The notes beneath the pieces were generated by a model. That model searched no databases and had not been told where the DNA came from. It worked only from the letters and a program-made list of their open reading frames with translations. This document shows, piece after piece, positions 46,317 to 55,067 of a DNA stretch of 64,000 nt (position 1 is its first letter; each line of letters starts with the position of its first letter). Both the position numbers and the translations under genes were made by a program. Source of the DNA: Kitasatospora sp. NBC_00374 (lineage in GTDB: Bacteria > Actinomycetota > Actinomycetes > Streptomycetales > Streptomycetaceae); the NCBI RefSeq assembly GCF_041434935.1, contig NZ_CP107964.1, forward strand, positions 3,968,001-4,032,000, in the 5' to 3' direction.

Positions 46317-47312
46317 TCAGGCGCTCTTGGCGCGCAGTCGGGCGGCCTCGTAGAGCACGATCCCCGCCGCGACACCGGCGTTCAGCGACTCGGTGGCGCC
46401 CGGCATCGGGATCCGCACCCGGATGTCGCAGGTCTCCGCGACCAGGCGGGACAGGCCCTTGCCCTCGGAGCCGGCCACGATCACCACGGGGCCGGACAGC
46501 AGCTCCAGGTCCCCGATCTCGGCCTCGCCGTCGGCGGCCAGGCCGACCACCATCAGGCCGGCCTTCTGGTAGGCCTCCAGCGCGCGGGTCAGGTTGGTGG
46601 CGCGGGCGACGGGCAGCCGGGCGGCGGCGCCGGAGGAGGTCTTCCAGGCACCGGCCGTCATACCGGCCGCGCGGCGCTCGGGAATGACCACGCCGTGCGC
46701 GCCGAAGGCGGCGGCGGAGCGGACCACGGCGCCGAGGTTGCGGGAGTCGGTGACCCCGTCCAGAGCCATGATCAGCGCCGGCTCGGCGTTGTCGGCGGCG
46801 TCCGCGAGCAGGTCGTCCGGGTGCGCGTACTCGTACGGCGGGACCTGGAGCACCAGGCCCTGGTGGTTGAGGCCGCCGGTCATCTGGTCCAGCTGCGGGC
46901 GCGGAGCCTCCATCAGCGGGACACCGCGGTCGTTGGCGGCCTGGAAGGCCTCACGGACCCGGTCGTCGGTCTCGATGAACTGCATCACGTAGAGCGCGGT
47001 GGCGGGCACCCCGCCCTTCAGCGCCTCGACCACCGAGTTGCGGCCGACCACCAGCTCCGCCGCACCGGCGCCGCCGCGCCCGCCGCGGGCACCGGCACCG
47101 GCCCGGCGCATGCCGGCCCGGGACTTGGCGTCACGCTCGCGCTTGAGGGCCGCGTTGGCGGCGCGCTGCTTCGGGTGACCCTTGCGGGCCTCACCGGGCG
47201 GCGTCGGGCCCTTGCCCTGGAGTGCCTTCCGGCTGTGGCCGCCGGTACCGACACTCGCGCCCTTCTTCGAAGTGGGGTTGCGGCGGTTCCTGCGCTGGCT
47301 GTTGCCGGCCAT
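46317..47312 (-). CDS. rlmB: 23S rRNA (guanosine-2'-O)-methyltransferase RlmB (TrmH family)
   Basis: 331-residue SPOUT methyltransferase that methylates a 23S rRNA guanosine with S-adenosylmethionine. N-terminal ~80 residues are basic and disordered, then a substrate-binding domain (VVGRNSVVEALKGGVPATALYV), and the SPOUT core with DSRNLGAVVRSAAAFGAHGVVIP, VIVAGSEGKGLSRLV and IPMPGATESLNAGVAAGIVLYEA (trefoil-knot motifs). ATG 47312 with GGAAG ahead. Downstream of cysS by 84 bp, likely cotranscribed, as in other actinobacteria. Confidence 0.95.
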   Translation of the reverse strand: MAGNSQRRNRRNPTSKKGASVGTGGHSRKALQGKGPTPPGEARKGHPKQRAANAALKRERDAKSRAGMRRAGAGARGGRGGAGAAELVVGRNSVVEALKGGVPATALYVMQFIETDDRVREAFQAANDRGVPLMEAPRPQLDQMTGGLNHQGLVLQVPPYEYAHPDDLLADAADNAEPALIMALDGVTDSRNLGAVVRSAAAFGAHGVVIPERRAAGMTAGAWKTSSGAAARLPVARATNLTRALEAYQKAGLMVVGLAADGEAEIGDLELLSGPVVIVAGSEGKGLSRLVAETCDIRVRIPMPGATESLNAGVAAGIVLYEAARLRAKSA

Positions 47313-47396
47313 GGCTGTACTTCCTGTCTCTTCTGCGTCATACGGGGGGCCGCACCGGCGCCGGTGCGGCCCACCCTCACCCCGACGAGTACGGGG

Positions 47397-48791
47397 TTAC
47401 TGGTTGTTGATGGTCCAGCGCGAGCCGGACGGAGTGTCCTCGATCACCAGACCGGCCTTGCCGAGCTGGTCCCGGATGGCGTCCGAGGTGGCGAAGTCCT
47501 TACGGGCGCGGGCCGCCTGGCGCTGCTCCAGCACCAGCTGGACCAGCGAGTCGACCACACCGCGAAGGTCGTCGCCGTGGTCCGCACCGGCCCACTGCTC
47601 GTCGAGCGGGTCCAGACCCAGTACACCGAGCATCGCACGGACCTCGGCGAGTCGCGCCACCGCGCTCTCCTTGTCGCCCGCGGTGAGCGCGCTGTTGCCC
47701 TGCCGGACGGCGGTGTGCACCACGGCCAGGGCCTGCGGGACGCCCAGGTCGTCGTCCATCGCCTCGGCGAAGGACAGCGGCACCTCCGGTGCGGCGTCGA
47801 CCGGGCCGCAGCTCTCGATCACCCGCTGGATGAAGCCCTCGATCCGGGCGAACCCGGTCTCGGCCTCCCGGACCGACTCCTCGCTGTACTCGATCATCGA
47901 GCGGTAGTGCGGGCCCGCCAGGTAGTAGCGGAGCACGATCGGCCGCCAGCGCTGGACCATCTCGGAGATCAGCACCGAGTTGCCGAGCGACTTGCTCATC
48001 TTCTCGCCGGCCATGGTGACCCAGGCGTTGTGCACCCAGAAGTTGGCGAAGTCGTCGCCGAAGGCCTTGGACTGGGCGATCTCGTTCTCGTGGTGCGGGA
48101 AGATCAGGTCCAGCCCGCCGCCGTGGATGTCGAAGGCCCGGCCCAGGTACTTGTGCGCCATCGCGGAGCACTCCAGGTGCCAGCCCGGCCGGCCCCGGCC
48201 CCAGGGGGTGGCCCAGCTGGGCTCACCCTCCTTGGCGCGCTTCCACATCGCGAAGTCGCGCGGGTCGCGCTTGCCGGTCTCGCCCGCGCTGGACGGCTGC
48301 CGGAGGTTCTCCAGCTCCTGGTTGGAGAGCGCCAGGTAGTCCGGGTAGGTGGTGACGGCGAAGTAGACGTTGCCGCCGGACTCGTAGGCGTGGCCCCGGG
48401 CGATGAGCTCCTGCATCATCTCGATCATCTCGGGGACGTGCCCGGTCGCCCGCGGCTCCACCGACGGCGGCAGGCAGCCGAGCGCCGCGTAACCGTCGTT
48501 GAAGGCGCGCTCGTTGGTGTAGGCGACCTCCCACCACGGGGTGCCGAGCTCGCGCTCCTTGGCGATCACCTTGTCGTCGATGTCGGTGACGTTGCGCACG
48601 AACGTGACCTGGTAGCCGCGGTAGCCGAACCAACGGCGCATCACGTCGAAGTTGAGGTTGGACCGGATGTGTCCGATGTGCGGGGCAGCCTGGACGGTCG
48701 CGCCACACAGGTACATGGAGACACAGCCCGGTACAAGCGGGACGAAGTCGCGTACCTGGCGGGTGCTGGTGTCGTACAGGCGAAGGCTCAC
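47397..48791 (-). CDS. cysS: Cysteinyl-tRNA synthetase
   Basis: 464-residue class I synthetase charging tRNA-Cys. HIGH-type motif HIGH at 38-41, zinc-binding Cys/His (C29 and GWHLECSAMAHKYLG), and KMSKS at 264-268; a C-terminal anticodon-binding region (LEQRQAARARKDFATSDAIRDQL) follows. GTG 48791 is preferred over upstream codons because TACGCT lies exactly seven bases before it, the spacing of a leaderless mRNA, and this gives the family N-terminus SLRLYDTSTR. Followed by rlmB. Confidence 0.96.
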   Translation of the reverse strand: MSLRLYDTSTRQVRDFVPLVPGCVSMYLCGATVQAAPHIGHIRSNLNFDVMRRWFGYRGYQVTFVRNVTDIDDKVIAKERELGTPWWEVAYTNERAFNDGYAALGCLPPSVEPRATGHVPEMIEMMQELIARGHAYESGGNVYFAVTTYPDYLALSNQELENLRQPSSAGETGKRDPRDFAMWKRAKEGEPSWATPWGRGRPGWHLECSAMAHKYLGRAFDIHGGGLDLIFPHHENEIAQSKAFGDDFANFWVHNAWVTMAGEKMSKSLGNSVLISEMVQRWRPIVLRYYLAGPHYRSMIEYSEESVREAETGFARIEGFIQRVIESCGPVDAAPEVPLSFAEAMDDDLGVPQALAVVHTAVRQGNSALTAGDKESAVARLAEVRAMLGVLGLDPLDEQWAGADHGDDLRGVVDSLVQLVLEQRQAARARKDFATSDAIRDQLGKAGLVIEDTPSGSRWTINNQ

Positions 48792-48916
48792 AGCGTCAAG
48801 CGTAGTGGGCTGCGGGGGGTGCCCCGCCACCTTTCCGGCGCGCTGCGGACCGGTTCATGCCACATCGCGATGCCCGCACTGCGGGACACCGCGGAGCCTA
48901 GCGTAGCGATACGAAT

Positions 48917-48930
48917 ACAAACCGGTTTGT
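48917..48930. promoter_or_regulatory. 14-bp perfect palindrome ACAAACCGGTTTGT
   Basis: Perfect dyad in an AT-rich patch about 126 bases upstream of the cysS start. Possible activator or repressor site. Confidence 0.5.
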
Positions 48931-49032
48931 CGACCTGCCGATTCCACCGACGATTACGCAGGTCAGCACGGGTGCGCCGGGCCGTACGGGCTCAGCGCCG
49001 GGCGGCCGCCCGCGCCGGCGCCGCCCCGGAAC

Positions 49033-49083
49033 GCCCTCGGGGGCGCCGCTCCGGGAGATTCCGGCCACGGCGCCCCCGAGGGC
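49033..49083 (-). terminator. Terminator of the PPOX gene
   Basis: Perfect 16-bp stem (49033-49048 and 49068-49083) with a 19-base loop, directly after the 49094 gene. Confidence 0.75.
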
Positions 49084-49093
49084 CGAGCGCGCG

Positions 49094-49486
49094 TCAGATG
49101 TTGCCGACGACCTTCCTCGGGACGAGCCGGACGACCACCCGGACGTCCTCGGGGCCGTCGAACCCGTAGTCCTCGCCGCGGTACTTGCGGGAGAGCTCGT
49201 CGATCAGCTCCCGGCCGCCCTCGGCCGTCATCCGGACCTCGCCGCGCACCTCGGCGTAGGTGTACGGGTGGTCCGGCGGGTTGACCACCAGGCTGACCCG
49301 CGCGTCCCTGGCCATGTTGAGGTGCTTGCGACGGCCCTGGACGGTGGAGAACAGGACGTCGTCGCCGTCCCGCTTGACCCAGACCACCGAGGACTGCGGG
49401 CTGCCGTCGGGCTGGGTGGTGGCGACCACGGCGAAGGTCTTGCCGTCGAGCAGTTCCTTCAGCCGGTCGGGGAGTACGGCACCCAT
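49094..49486 (-). CDS. PPOX-class (F420/flavin) oxidoreductase
   Basis: 130-residue split-barrel protein of the pyridoxamine-phosphate-oxidase-like group, many of which use F420 in actinobacteria. Recognisable: TFAVVATTQPDGSPQSSVVWVKRDGDDVLFSTVQGRRKHLNMARDARVSLVV, the typical strand order, and a DHPYTYAEVRGEV segment. ATG 49486 with GAAGAGG. Single gene. Cofactor and substrate not certain. Confidence 0.88.
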   Translation of the reverse strand: MGAVLPDRLKELLDGKTFAVVATTQPDGSPQSSVVWVKRDGDDVLFSTVQGRRKHLNMARDARVSLVVNPPDHPYTYAEVRGEVRMTAEGGRELIDELSRKYRGEDYGFDGPEDVRVVVRLVPRKVVGNI

Positions 49487-49585
49487 CTGGACCTCTTCTC
49501 AGTGGACGAACGGACTGGTACGGGGCCAAGCTACCCACCCCGCCCCCCGCCGGTCCGCCGGACACTCGCCGACGACCGGATCGGG

Positions 49586-50086
49586 TCAACCCAGCCGGTA
49601 CACCAGGGCGGTGGCCAGCGCCGCGAGGCCCTCGGCCCGGCCGGTCAGACCCAGTCCGTCGGTGGTGGTGCCGGAGACCGACACCGGCGCGCCGACGGCG
49701 GCCGAGAGCACGGCCTGCGCCTCCGCGCGCCGCTTGCCGATCTTCGGGCGGACACCGACCACCTGGATCGCCACGTTCCCGATCTCGAAGCCGGCCGCCC
49801 GTACGATCCGCGCGGCCTCGGCCAGCAGGGTCACCCCGGCCGCCCCCGCCCACTCGGGCCGGTCGGTGCCGAAGTGCGCGCCCAGGTCCCCCAGGCCCGC
49901 CGCGGAGAACAGCGCGTCGCAGGCGGCGTGCGCGGCGACGTCGGCGTCCGAGTGGCCGGCCAGGCCGTACTCGGAGTCCGGCCACTCCAGGCCGGCCACC
50001 CGCAGCGGGCGGCCCGCCTCGAAGGCGTGCACGTCGGTGCCGATACCGACCAGCGGGATGACGGGCGCGGTCCGCTCAGAAGCCAT
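49586..50086 (-). CDS. ispF: 2-C-methyl-D-erythritol 2,4-cyclodiphosphate synthase IspF
   Basis: 166-residue MEP-pathway enzyme that cyclises CDP-ME 2-phosphate on the way to isoprenoid precursors. Zinc ligands D18 and H20 (GTDVHAF) and H53 in the ADVAAHAACDAL helix, and SGTTTDGLGLTGRAEG at the C-terminus. ATG 50086 overlaps the ispD stop by 11 bases, so the two are translationally coupled. Confidence 0.95.
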   Translation of the reverse strand: MASERTAPVIPLVGIGTDVHAFEAGRPLRVAGLEWPDSEYGLAGHSDADVAAHAACDALFSAAGLGDLGAHFGTDRPEWAGAAGVTLLAEAARIVRAAGFEIGNVAIQVVGVRPKIGKRRAEAQAVLSAAVGAPVSVSGTTTDGLGLTGRAEGLAALATALVYRLG

Positions 50087-50831
50087 CGGAGGCCCTCCTT
50101 CGGGCGAGTACGGCCTCGGCCAGCACGAGGTCCAGCGGACGGGTCACCTTGAAGGCCTCCTCGTGCCCGGGCACCACCACCACCCGGCCGCCGAAGCGCT
50201 CGACGAGCCCGGCGTCGTCGGTGACCGGCGGCAGGCCGCCCTCGGCCTCCTCCGCGAGGGCCTTCTCGTGCACCTCGTGCAGGGTCGCGCGCAGGAAGCC
50301 CTGTGGGGTCTGCACCGCGCGCAGGGTGGCCCGGTCCGGGGTCTCCAGTACCGGCTCCGGCCCGCCGTCGGGCTGCGGGCTCACCCGCTTCACGGTGTCG
50401 GCCAGCGGGACGGCCGGCACCACCGCCCCGGCCCCGGCGCGGACGGCCGCGGCCACCGCGTCCACCACCTCGACGGGTACCAGCGGGCGGGCGGCGTCGT
50501 GCACCAGCACGATCCCGACCTCGGCCGGGATGGCCGCCAGGCCGAGCCGGACCGACTCCTGCCGGGTCGCGCCGCCGGCCACCACCCGGATGTCCTTGCC
50601 GGCCAGACCGTGGCTGTCCAGCAGCGCGGCCACCTCGGCGACGCCGTCGGGCGGAGCGGCGACCACCACCAGGCCGACCGCCCGGCTGCGCGCCAGCGCC
50701 CGTACCGCGTGGACCAGCAGCGGCACCCCGCCGAGTTCCCGCAGGGCCTTCGGGGCCCCCGGGCCGAGCCTCTCCCCCCGGCCCGCGGCGGGGACGACCG
50801 CCGCCGCCGCGAGTTGTGCTGTGGCGTTCAG
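50076..50831 (-). CDS. ispD: 2-C-methyl-D-erythritol 4-phosphate cytidylyltransferase IspD, CTG start
   Basis: MEP-pathway enzyme that makes CDP-ME from MEP and CTP. The protein must begin before GTG/ATG codons allow: the essential nucleotide-binding segment VVPAAGRGERLGPGAPKAL lies upstream of the first ATG (50726). The best start is CTG 50831 (MNATAQLAAAAVVPAAG), six bases after GAGGAG, giving 251 residues, the usual family size. Other motifs: VHDAARPLV and TPQGFLR. Non-AUG CTG starts are rare, so this is notable. Overlaps ispF by 11 bases. Confidence 0.9.
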   Translation of the reverse strand: MNATAQLAAAAVVPAAGRGERLGPGAPKALRELGGVPLLVHAVRALARSRAVGLVVVAAPPDGVAEVAALLDSHGLAGKDIRVVAGGATRQESVRLGLAAIPAEVGIVLVHDAARPLVPVEVVDAVAAAVRAGAGAVVPAVPLADTVKRVSPQPDGGPEPVLETPDRATLRAVQTPQGFLRATLHEVHEKALAEEAEGGLPPVTDDAGLVERFGGRVVVVPGHEEAFKVTRPLDLVLAEAVLARRRASDGF

Positions 50832-51046
50832 GTTTCGCTCCTCAGTCGCAGTGGGTATGGCCCTGCCGTGCGCATCGGGCGCCCGGCACGACCCCCTTCC
50901 GGCTGCACGTTAGTGGATGGCCACCCGCAGTGGCGGCCGTCCTCGGACATGCCGAAGCGCCCGAGGTGCTGTTGCACCACCGGGGACGACTGCGCGTCCT
51001 GGGTGGCGCACCCGCATCGGGCGCCGTGGCATGCAGAGGGCTGTGA

Positions 51047-51529
51047 CTACGAGGCGAGGACCTCGTCGAGCAGCGTCTCCGCCTTGTCCTCGTTGGTGTT
51101 CTCGGCCAGCGCAAGCTCGCTGACCAGGATCTGGCGTGCCTTGGCGAGCATCCGCTTCTCGCCGGCCGACAGGCCGCGCTCGCGCTCGCGGCGCCACAGG
51201 TCGCGCACGACCTCGGCGACCTTGATGACATCACCCGAAGCGAGCTTCTCGAGGTTCGCCTTGTAGCGGCGGGACCAGTTCGTGGGCTCCTCGGTGTACG
51301 GTGCACGAAGCACCTCGAAGACCCGGTCGAGACCTTCCTGACCGACTACGTCACGCACACCGACGAACTCTGCGTTCTCGGCGGGCACGCGCAGTGTCAG
51401 GTCTCCCTGCTGCACCTTCAGCACCAGGTAGGTCTTGTCCACACCTTTGATCTGGCGAGTTTCGATGGCCTCGATCAGCGCAGCCCCGTGATGGGGGTAG
51501 ACCACCGTGTCGCCAACCTTGAACGTCAT
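51047..51529 (-). CDS. carD: CarD-family RNA polymerase-binding transcription factor
   Basis: 160-residue essential-type regulator that binds RNA polymerase and stabilises open promoter complexes, especially at rRNA promoters. N-terminal CdnL/TRCF-like RID domain (MTFKVGDTVVYPHHGAALIEAIETRQIKGVDKTYLVLKV) and C-terminal DNA-binding helices (EEPTNWSRRYKANLEKLASGDVIKVAEVVRDLWRRERERGLSAGEKRML). ATG 51529 with GAAGGGG. Next to ispD-ispF, as in Streptomyces. The 215 bases up to ispD hold nothing I can name. Confidence 0.96.
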   Translation of the reverse strand: MTFKVGDTVVYPHHGAALIEAIETRQIKGVDKTYLVLKVQQGDLTLRVPAENAEFVGVRDVVGQEGLDRVFEVLRAPYTEEPTNWSRRYKANLEKLASGDVIKVAEVVRDLWRRERERGLSAGEKRMLAKARQILVSELALAENTNEDKAETLLDEVLAS

Positions 51530-51990
51530 GTGACAGGACCCCTTCCGTGGCTTTCCAGAATAACACGCTTTTCTGCCGACCCGAAGGGCGTTTTCGCAGG
51601 TCAGGGCGGGTCTCGGGGCTTGACAATCACCCCCATCACATGCTGCGACCGGTGTTCGAGGAGAGCTTCCCGCAGGTCGGAGGCGGTCCGAGAGGTCGAC
51701 GAAACCCTTGGCAACACTCCCGAAACCATGGTTTGATCTTGAGTTTTTGCCGCGACTCGCGCCGCGCCCCGGCAGTGACCTGCGCCACGTCCCGGCCGGT
51801 GGCGGACACCGGCCCTGCGACCACGGTCCGAACCGCCCGGACCGGCGCTCCCCGGCGACCGGCCCGCGACACGGGGCCACCCCGTGAGAAGCGGATAACT
51901 GCGGTGGGTAGTCTGAGCGCTGACCACAGACCGTGATCCACATCCGTGATCCACATCCACCGTGATCTCACCCAAGGAGAAGTCGCCGCC
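51530..51990. other. Divergent intergenic region, carD / lipoprotein
   Basis: No gene seen in 461 bases. Relatively AT-rich near carD (its promoter), an AAACCATGGTTT palindrome at 51723-51734, TAGTCT near 51909 as a possible -10 for the lipoprotein, and 13-bp direct repeats at 51931-51956. Confidence 0.5.
51931..51956. repeat. Two tandem 13-bp repeats CCGTGATCCACAT
   Basis: Two perfect copies with a third partial copy near 51960, in the leader of the lipoprotein gene. Confidence 0.85.
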
Positions 51991-52704
51991 GTGAGCCGGA
52001 GCCTTCGACGCGGCGCCATCGCCGCCCTCGTCCTCGCCGCGATCGTCCCGCTGTCGGCCTGTGCCGCCGGGAACACGCCGGACACCCTGGAGATCAAGCC
52101 GGACAACGCGGCGACCTCGCTCGGTGACAACCTGCGGCTGAACAACATCGTGGTGGTGACCCCGGCGCGCACCGCGGCCGGCGCGGGCGAGTCCGCCGCC
52201 GTACCCGCCACCGTCACGGTCAACATCAGCAACACCGGCCAGGCGCCGGAGTCGCTGAAGTCGATCACCGTCGGCGACGCCGCCGCCACCTTCACCGACG
52301 CCAAGGGCGCCCCGGTCAACGAGATCGTGATCCCGGCCGGTGGCGCCGTGCTGATCGGCGGCCCCGAGCAGCCCAACGCCCGCGTGGCCTCGGCCAAGCT
52401 GAGCACCGGCGGGTTCGCCACCACCAACTTCACCTTCGCGGTGGCCGGGAAGGTCGGCGCCGAGGCCGCCGTCCAGCCGGCCGTCGGCCTGTACGCGGGC
52501 TTCGGCCCCAAGGCCGAGGTCCTGCCGTCCGCCTCGCCGGTGGTCGCCCCGGCCCCCTCGGCCAGCGGGTCCGCCACGGCCTCCGCGTCGGCGACCGCTC
52601 CGGTCCCGCCGTCGGGCTCGGCCTCCGCGCCCGCCTCCGGCGCCGCGACCGCGACCGGCACGCCGACCGGCACCGCGTCGAGCAGCCCCGCCGCCGGTCA
52701 CTGA
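51991..52704 (+). CDS. Secreted lipoprotein of unknown function
   Basis: 237 residues with a lipoprotein signal peptide (LVLAAIVPLSAC, lipid cysteine C24). The mature part has a beta-rich region (EIKPDNAATSLGDNLRLNNIVVVTPAR ... VTVNISNTGQAPESLKSITVGD ... FTFAVAGKVG) and a Ser/Ala/Pro-rich tail, probably anchored outside the membrane. GTG 51991 has AAGGAGA upstream. Family not recognised. A strong terminator follows. Confidence 0.85.
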   Translation: MSRSLRRGAIAALVLAAIVPLSACAAGNTPDTLEIKPDNAATSLGDNLRLNNIVVVTPARTAAGAGESAAVPATVTVNISNTGQAPESLKSITVGDAAATFTDAKGAPVNEIVIPAGGAVLIGGPEQPNARVASAKLSTGGFATTNFTFAVAGKVGAEAAVQPAVGLYAGFGPKAEVLPSASPVVAPAPSASGSATASASATAPVPPSGSASAPASGAATATGTPTGTASSSPAAGH

Positions 52705-52716
52705 CCCGTGTGACGC

Positions 52717-52751
52717 CCGAGAGGGCCCCCGCTGAGCGGGGGCCCTCTCGG
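52717..52751. terminator. Bidirectional terminator between lipoprotein gene and phoP
   Basis: Perfect 16-bp stem with a 3-base loop (arms 52717-52732 and 52736-52751). Confidence 0.9.
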
Positions 52752-52783
52752 TGTGCGTGCGGCCGGGGCGGCCGCCGGCTCGG

Positions 52784-53479
52784 CTACGGCTCGAACTTGT
52801 AGCCCAGGCCGCGGACGGTGACCAGGTAGCGCGGCGCGCCCGGGTCGGGCTCGATCTTCGCCCGCAGGCGCTTCACGTGGACGTCGAGGGTCTTGGTGTC
52901 ACCGACGTAGTCGGCGCCCCAGACCCGGTCGATCAGCTGCATCCGGGTGAGCACCCGGCCGGCGTTGCGGAGCAGCATCTCCAGCAGGTCGAACTCCTTG
53001 AGCGGGAGGTCGACCTTGGCGCCGTCCACCGTCACCACGTGCCGGTCGACGTCCATCCGGACCGGGCCGGCCTCCAGCGCGCCGGGTGTGGCGCCGCCGC
53101 CGTCTCCGTTGCCGTCCTCGCCGCGGCGGCGCAGCACGGCCCGGATCCGGGCCACCAGCTCGCGGGTGGAGTACGGCTTGGTCACGTAGTCGTCGGCCCC
53201 TATCTCCAGGCCGACCACCTTGTCGATCTCGCTGTCCTTGGCGGTGACCATGATCACCGGGACGTTGGAGCGCACCCGCAGCTGACGGCAGACCTCGGTG
53301 CCGGGCAGGCCGGGGAGCATCAGGTCGAGCAGCACCAGGTCGGCGCCGTTGCGCTCGAACTGCTCCAGCGCGTCCGGGCCGGTGGCGGCCACGGCCACCT
53401 CGAAGCCCTCTTTGCGGAGCATGTACGAGAGGGCGTCGCTGAACGACTCCTCGTCCTCGACCACCAGTACTCGGGTCAC
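52784..53479 (-). CDS. phoP: Phosphate-response regulator PhoP (OmpR type)
   Basis: 231-residue response regulator of phosphate starvation. Receiver domain with phospho-acceptor D52 (LVLLDLMLPG), K103-region (VTKPYSTREL), and a C-terminal winged helix (VGDTKTLDVHVKRLRAKIEPD). GTG 53479 overlaps the phoR stop by four bases (translational coupling). A Gly/Asp-rich linker of ~15 residues separates the domains. In Streptomyces PhoP also controls antibiotic production and nitrogen genes. Confidence 0.96.
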   Translation of the reverse strand: MTRVLVVEDEESFSDALSYMLRKEGFEVAVAATGPDALEQFERNGADLVLLDLMLPGLPGTEVCRQLRVRSNVPVIMVTAKDSEIDKVVGLEIGADDYVTKPYSTRELVARIRAVLRRRGEDGNGDGGGATPGALEAGPVRMDVDRHVVTVDGAKVDLPLKEFDLLEMLLRNAGRVLTRMQLIDRVWGADYVGDTKTLDVHVKRLRAKIEPDPGAPRYLVTVRGLGYKFEP

Positions 53480-54756
53480 GATCGGGCCTCCGGGGCAGGA
53501 AGGGGGTTCGACGCGGTCGCGTCGGAACGGGTGATGGATGACGGGCGGTCCGGGGCCTGGCCGGCCGGGAGCCGCAGGGTGAAGGTCGAACCCTGGCCCT
53601 CGACGCTCCAGACCGACACGGTGCCGCGGTGCGAGGCGGCCACGTGCTTGACGATCGAGAGGCCTAGACCGGTTCCCCCGGTGGCCCGGGAGCGGGCGGG
53701 GTCGACCCGGTAGAAGCGTTCGAAGATCCGCTCGCGGTCCTTCTCCGAGATGCCGATGCCCTGGTCGGTCACCGAGATCTCGATCAGCTCGCCGTCCGCC
53801 TCGCCCAGCGCGGCGGCGCTGGAGATCCGGCGGGTGGCGATGGCGACGCGGGTGCGCGGCGGGCTGTAGTTGACGGCGTTCTCGACCAGGTTGCCGAGGG
53901 CCGCGGCCAGCTGGCCGCGGTTGCCGTCCAGGTAGAGGTCGCCGATGCCGCCGGCCGCGATCAGGATCTGCTTGGCGGCGGCGGGCTGCCGGCAGCGGTC
54001 GATCGCCTCGGCGATCAGCTCGTCCACCGGCACCGGCTCGGGGTCGGGCAGCAGCCGGTCGTCCTGGACCCGGGAGAGGTCGATGATCTCCTGGACCAGG
54101 CTGGCCAGCCGGGTCGCCTCGATCTGCATCCGGCCGGCGAACCGCTGGACGGCCTCCGGGTCGTCGGAGGCGTCCGCGACGGCCTCGGAGAGCAGCGAGA
54201 GCGCGCCCACCGGGGTCTTCAGCTCGTGCGAGACGTTGGCGACGAAGTCCCGCCGGATCGCCTCGATCCGGCGGCGCTCGGTGAGGTCCTCGACCAGCAC
54301 GAGGACCAGCCGGGAGCCGAGCGGGGCGACCCGGACGGAGACCGCCAGCGCCTCGGCCGCTCGGGCCGCGCCGGGGCGGGGCACCTCCAGTTCCACCTGG
54401 CGGATCTCACCGTCCCGGCGGGTGGCGCGGGCCAGCGAGAGCATCTGGTCGACGGCCATCGCGCCGCCTCGGACCAGTCCCATCGCATAGGCGGCGGAGC
54501 TGGCCTTGACCACCTCGTCGCCCTCGCCGAGCACGATCGCGCACGAGCGGAGCACCGAGAGCACGGTGTCCACGCCCGGCGGTAGTGCGGGTTCCTGGAC
54601 CGGCGGCCCGGCGGTGCCCGTCCTGCTGTTGGTCCTGCCGCCCCTACTGCCCTTCGCCTGCTCGCGCTCACTCCAACGGAAGGCGATGGCGGCCGTGAGG
54701 CCGACGCCGAGCCCGGCTATGGCGCAGGCTGCGGCGGCGGCCACATTCACGTCCAT
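53476..54756 (-). CDS. phoR: Phosphate-sensor histidine kinase PhoR
   Basis: 426-residue membrane-anchored histidine kinase, partner of PhoP. One N-terminal helix (about residues 5-25), a PAS-like region, the dimerisation/phosphotransfer helix with His177 (FVANVSHELKTPVG), and the ATPase domain (N box NLVENAVNYSPP, G1 DQGIGI, G2 GTGLGLSI). On the reverse strand TACGCT sits six bases before ATG 54756, so the phoRP mRNA is probably leaderless. PHO-box repeats lie upstream, shared with phoU. Confidence 0.96.
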   Translation of the reverse strand: MDVNVAAAAACAIAGLGVGLTAAIAFRWSEREQAKGSRGGRTNSRTGTAGPPVQEPALPPGVDTVLSVLRSCAIVLGEGDEVVKASSAAYAMGLVRGGAMAVDQMLSLARATRRDGEIRQVELEVPRPGAARAAEALAVSVRVAPLGSRLVLVLVEDLTERRRIEAIRRDFVANVSHELKTPVGALSLLSEAVADASDDPEAVQRFAGRMQIEATRLASLVQEIIDLSRVQDDRLLPDPEPVPVDELIAEAIDRCRQPAAAKQILIAAGGIGDLYLDGNRGQLAAALGNLVENAVNYSPPRTRVAIATRRISSAAALGEADGELIEISVTDQGIGISEKDRERIFERFYRVDPARSRATGGTGLGLSIVKHVAASHRGTVSVWSVEGQGSTFTLRLPAGQAPDRPSSITRSDATASNPLPAPEARS

Positions 54757-55067
54757 ACGGCCAGCGTAAGCGCATGCCGACCGGGTCCCGTACGGGTGCG
54801 ATCAAGGCATCGGCCTCACGTTGCCGAGAATTCACCTTCAAGCTGCCGCCGATTCACCGGACCGGCCGTGGGTGGTCGCCCGAACGGCTCAGTCTGGGTG
54901 ATGCAAGCCCGTGTGGGCGGTGACGCGGCTACCATTCGCGCCACCAGCAGCGGCCGTTCCGGGCCGTCCGAGGGTACGAGCGATCCGGAACGTCCGGTCG
55001 GCACCGCCACCGACACAGCTACTGATGGACCGATCGACCCCCGCGTCGGCGTCCAGGAGGAGAGAGC
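54757..55067. other. phoR-phoU divergent regulatory region
   Basis: 311 bases without a gene; carries the PHO-box repeats at 54828-54860 and the phoR leaderless promoter. The phoU start has GGAGGAGAGAGC directly before it. Confidence 0.7.
54828..54860. promoter_or_regulatory. PHO box: three 11-bp direct repeat units
   Basis: GAATTCACCTT, CAAGCTGCCGC and CGATTCACCGG lie head to tail; units 1 and 3 contain the PhoP core TTCACC and unit 2 is degenerate. This is the expected PhoP operator between phoRP and phoU. Confidence 0.8.

Larger units (their letters stand above)
48792..49093. other. Intergenic region upstream of cysS
   Basis: No gene. Holds the cysS promoter, a small CCCGCA-C-TGCGGG dyad, the AT-rich palindrome at 48917-48930, and a terminator for the next gene on its left edge. 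Confidence 0.5.

Noticed and set aside
46122..49169. Thousand-codon open frame antisense to rlmB and cysS
   Set aside because: Mirror frame of two well-supported genes; no recognisable domain.
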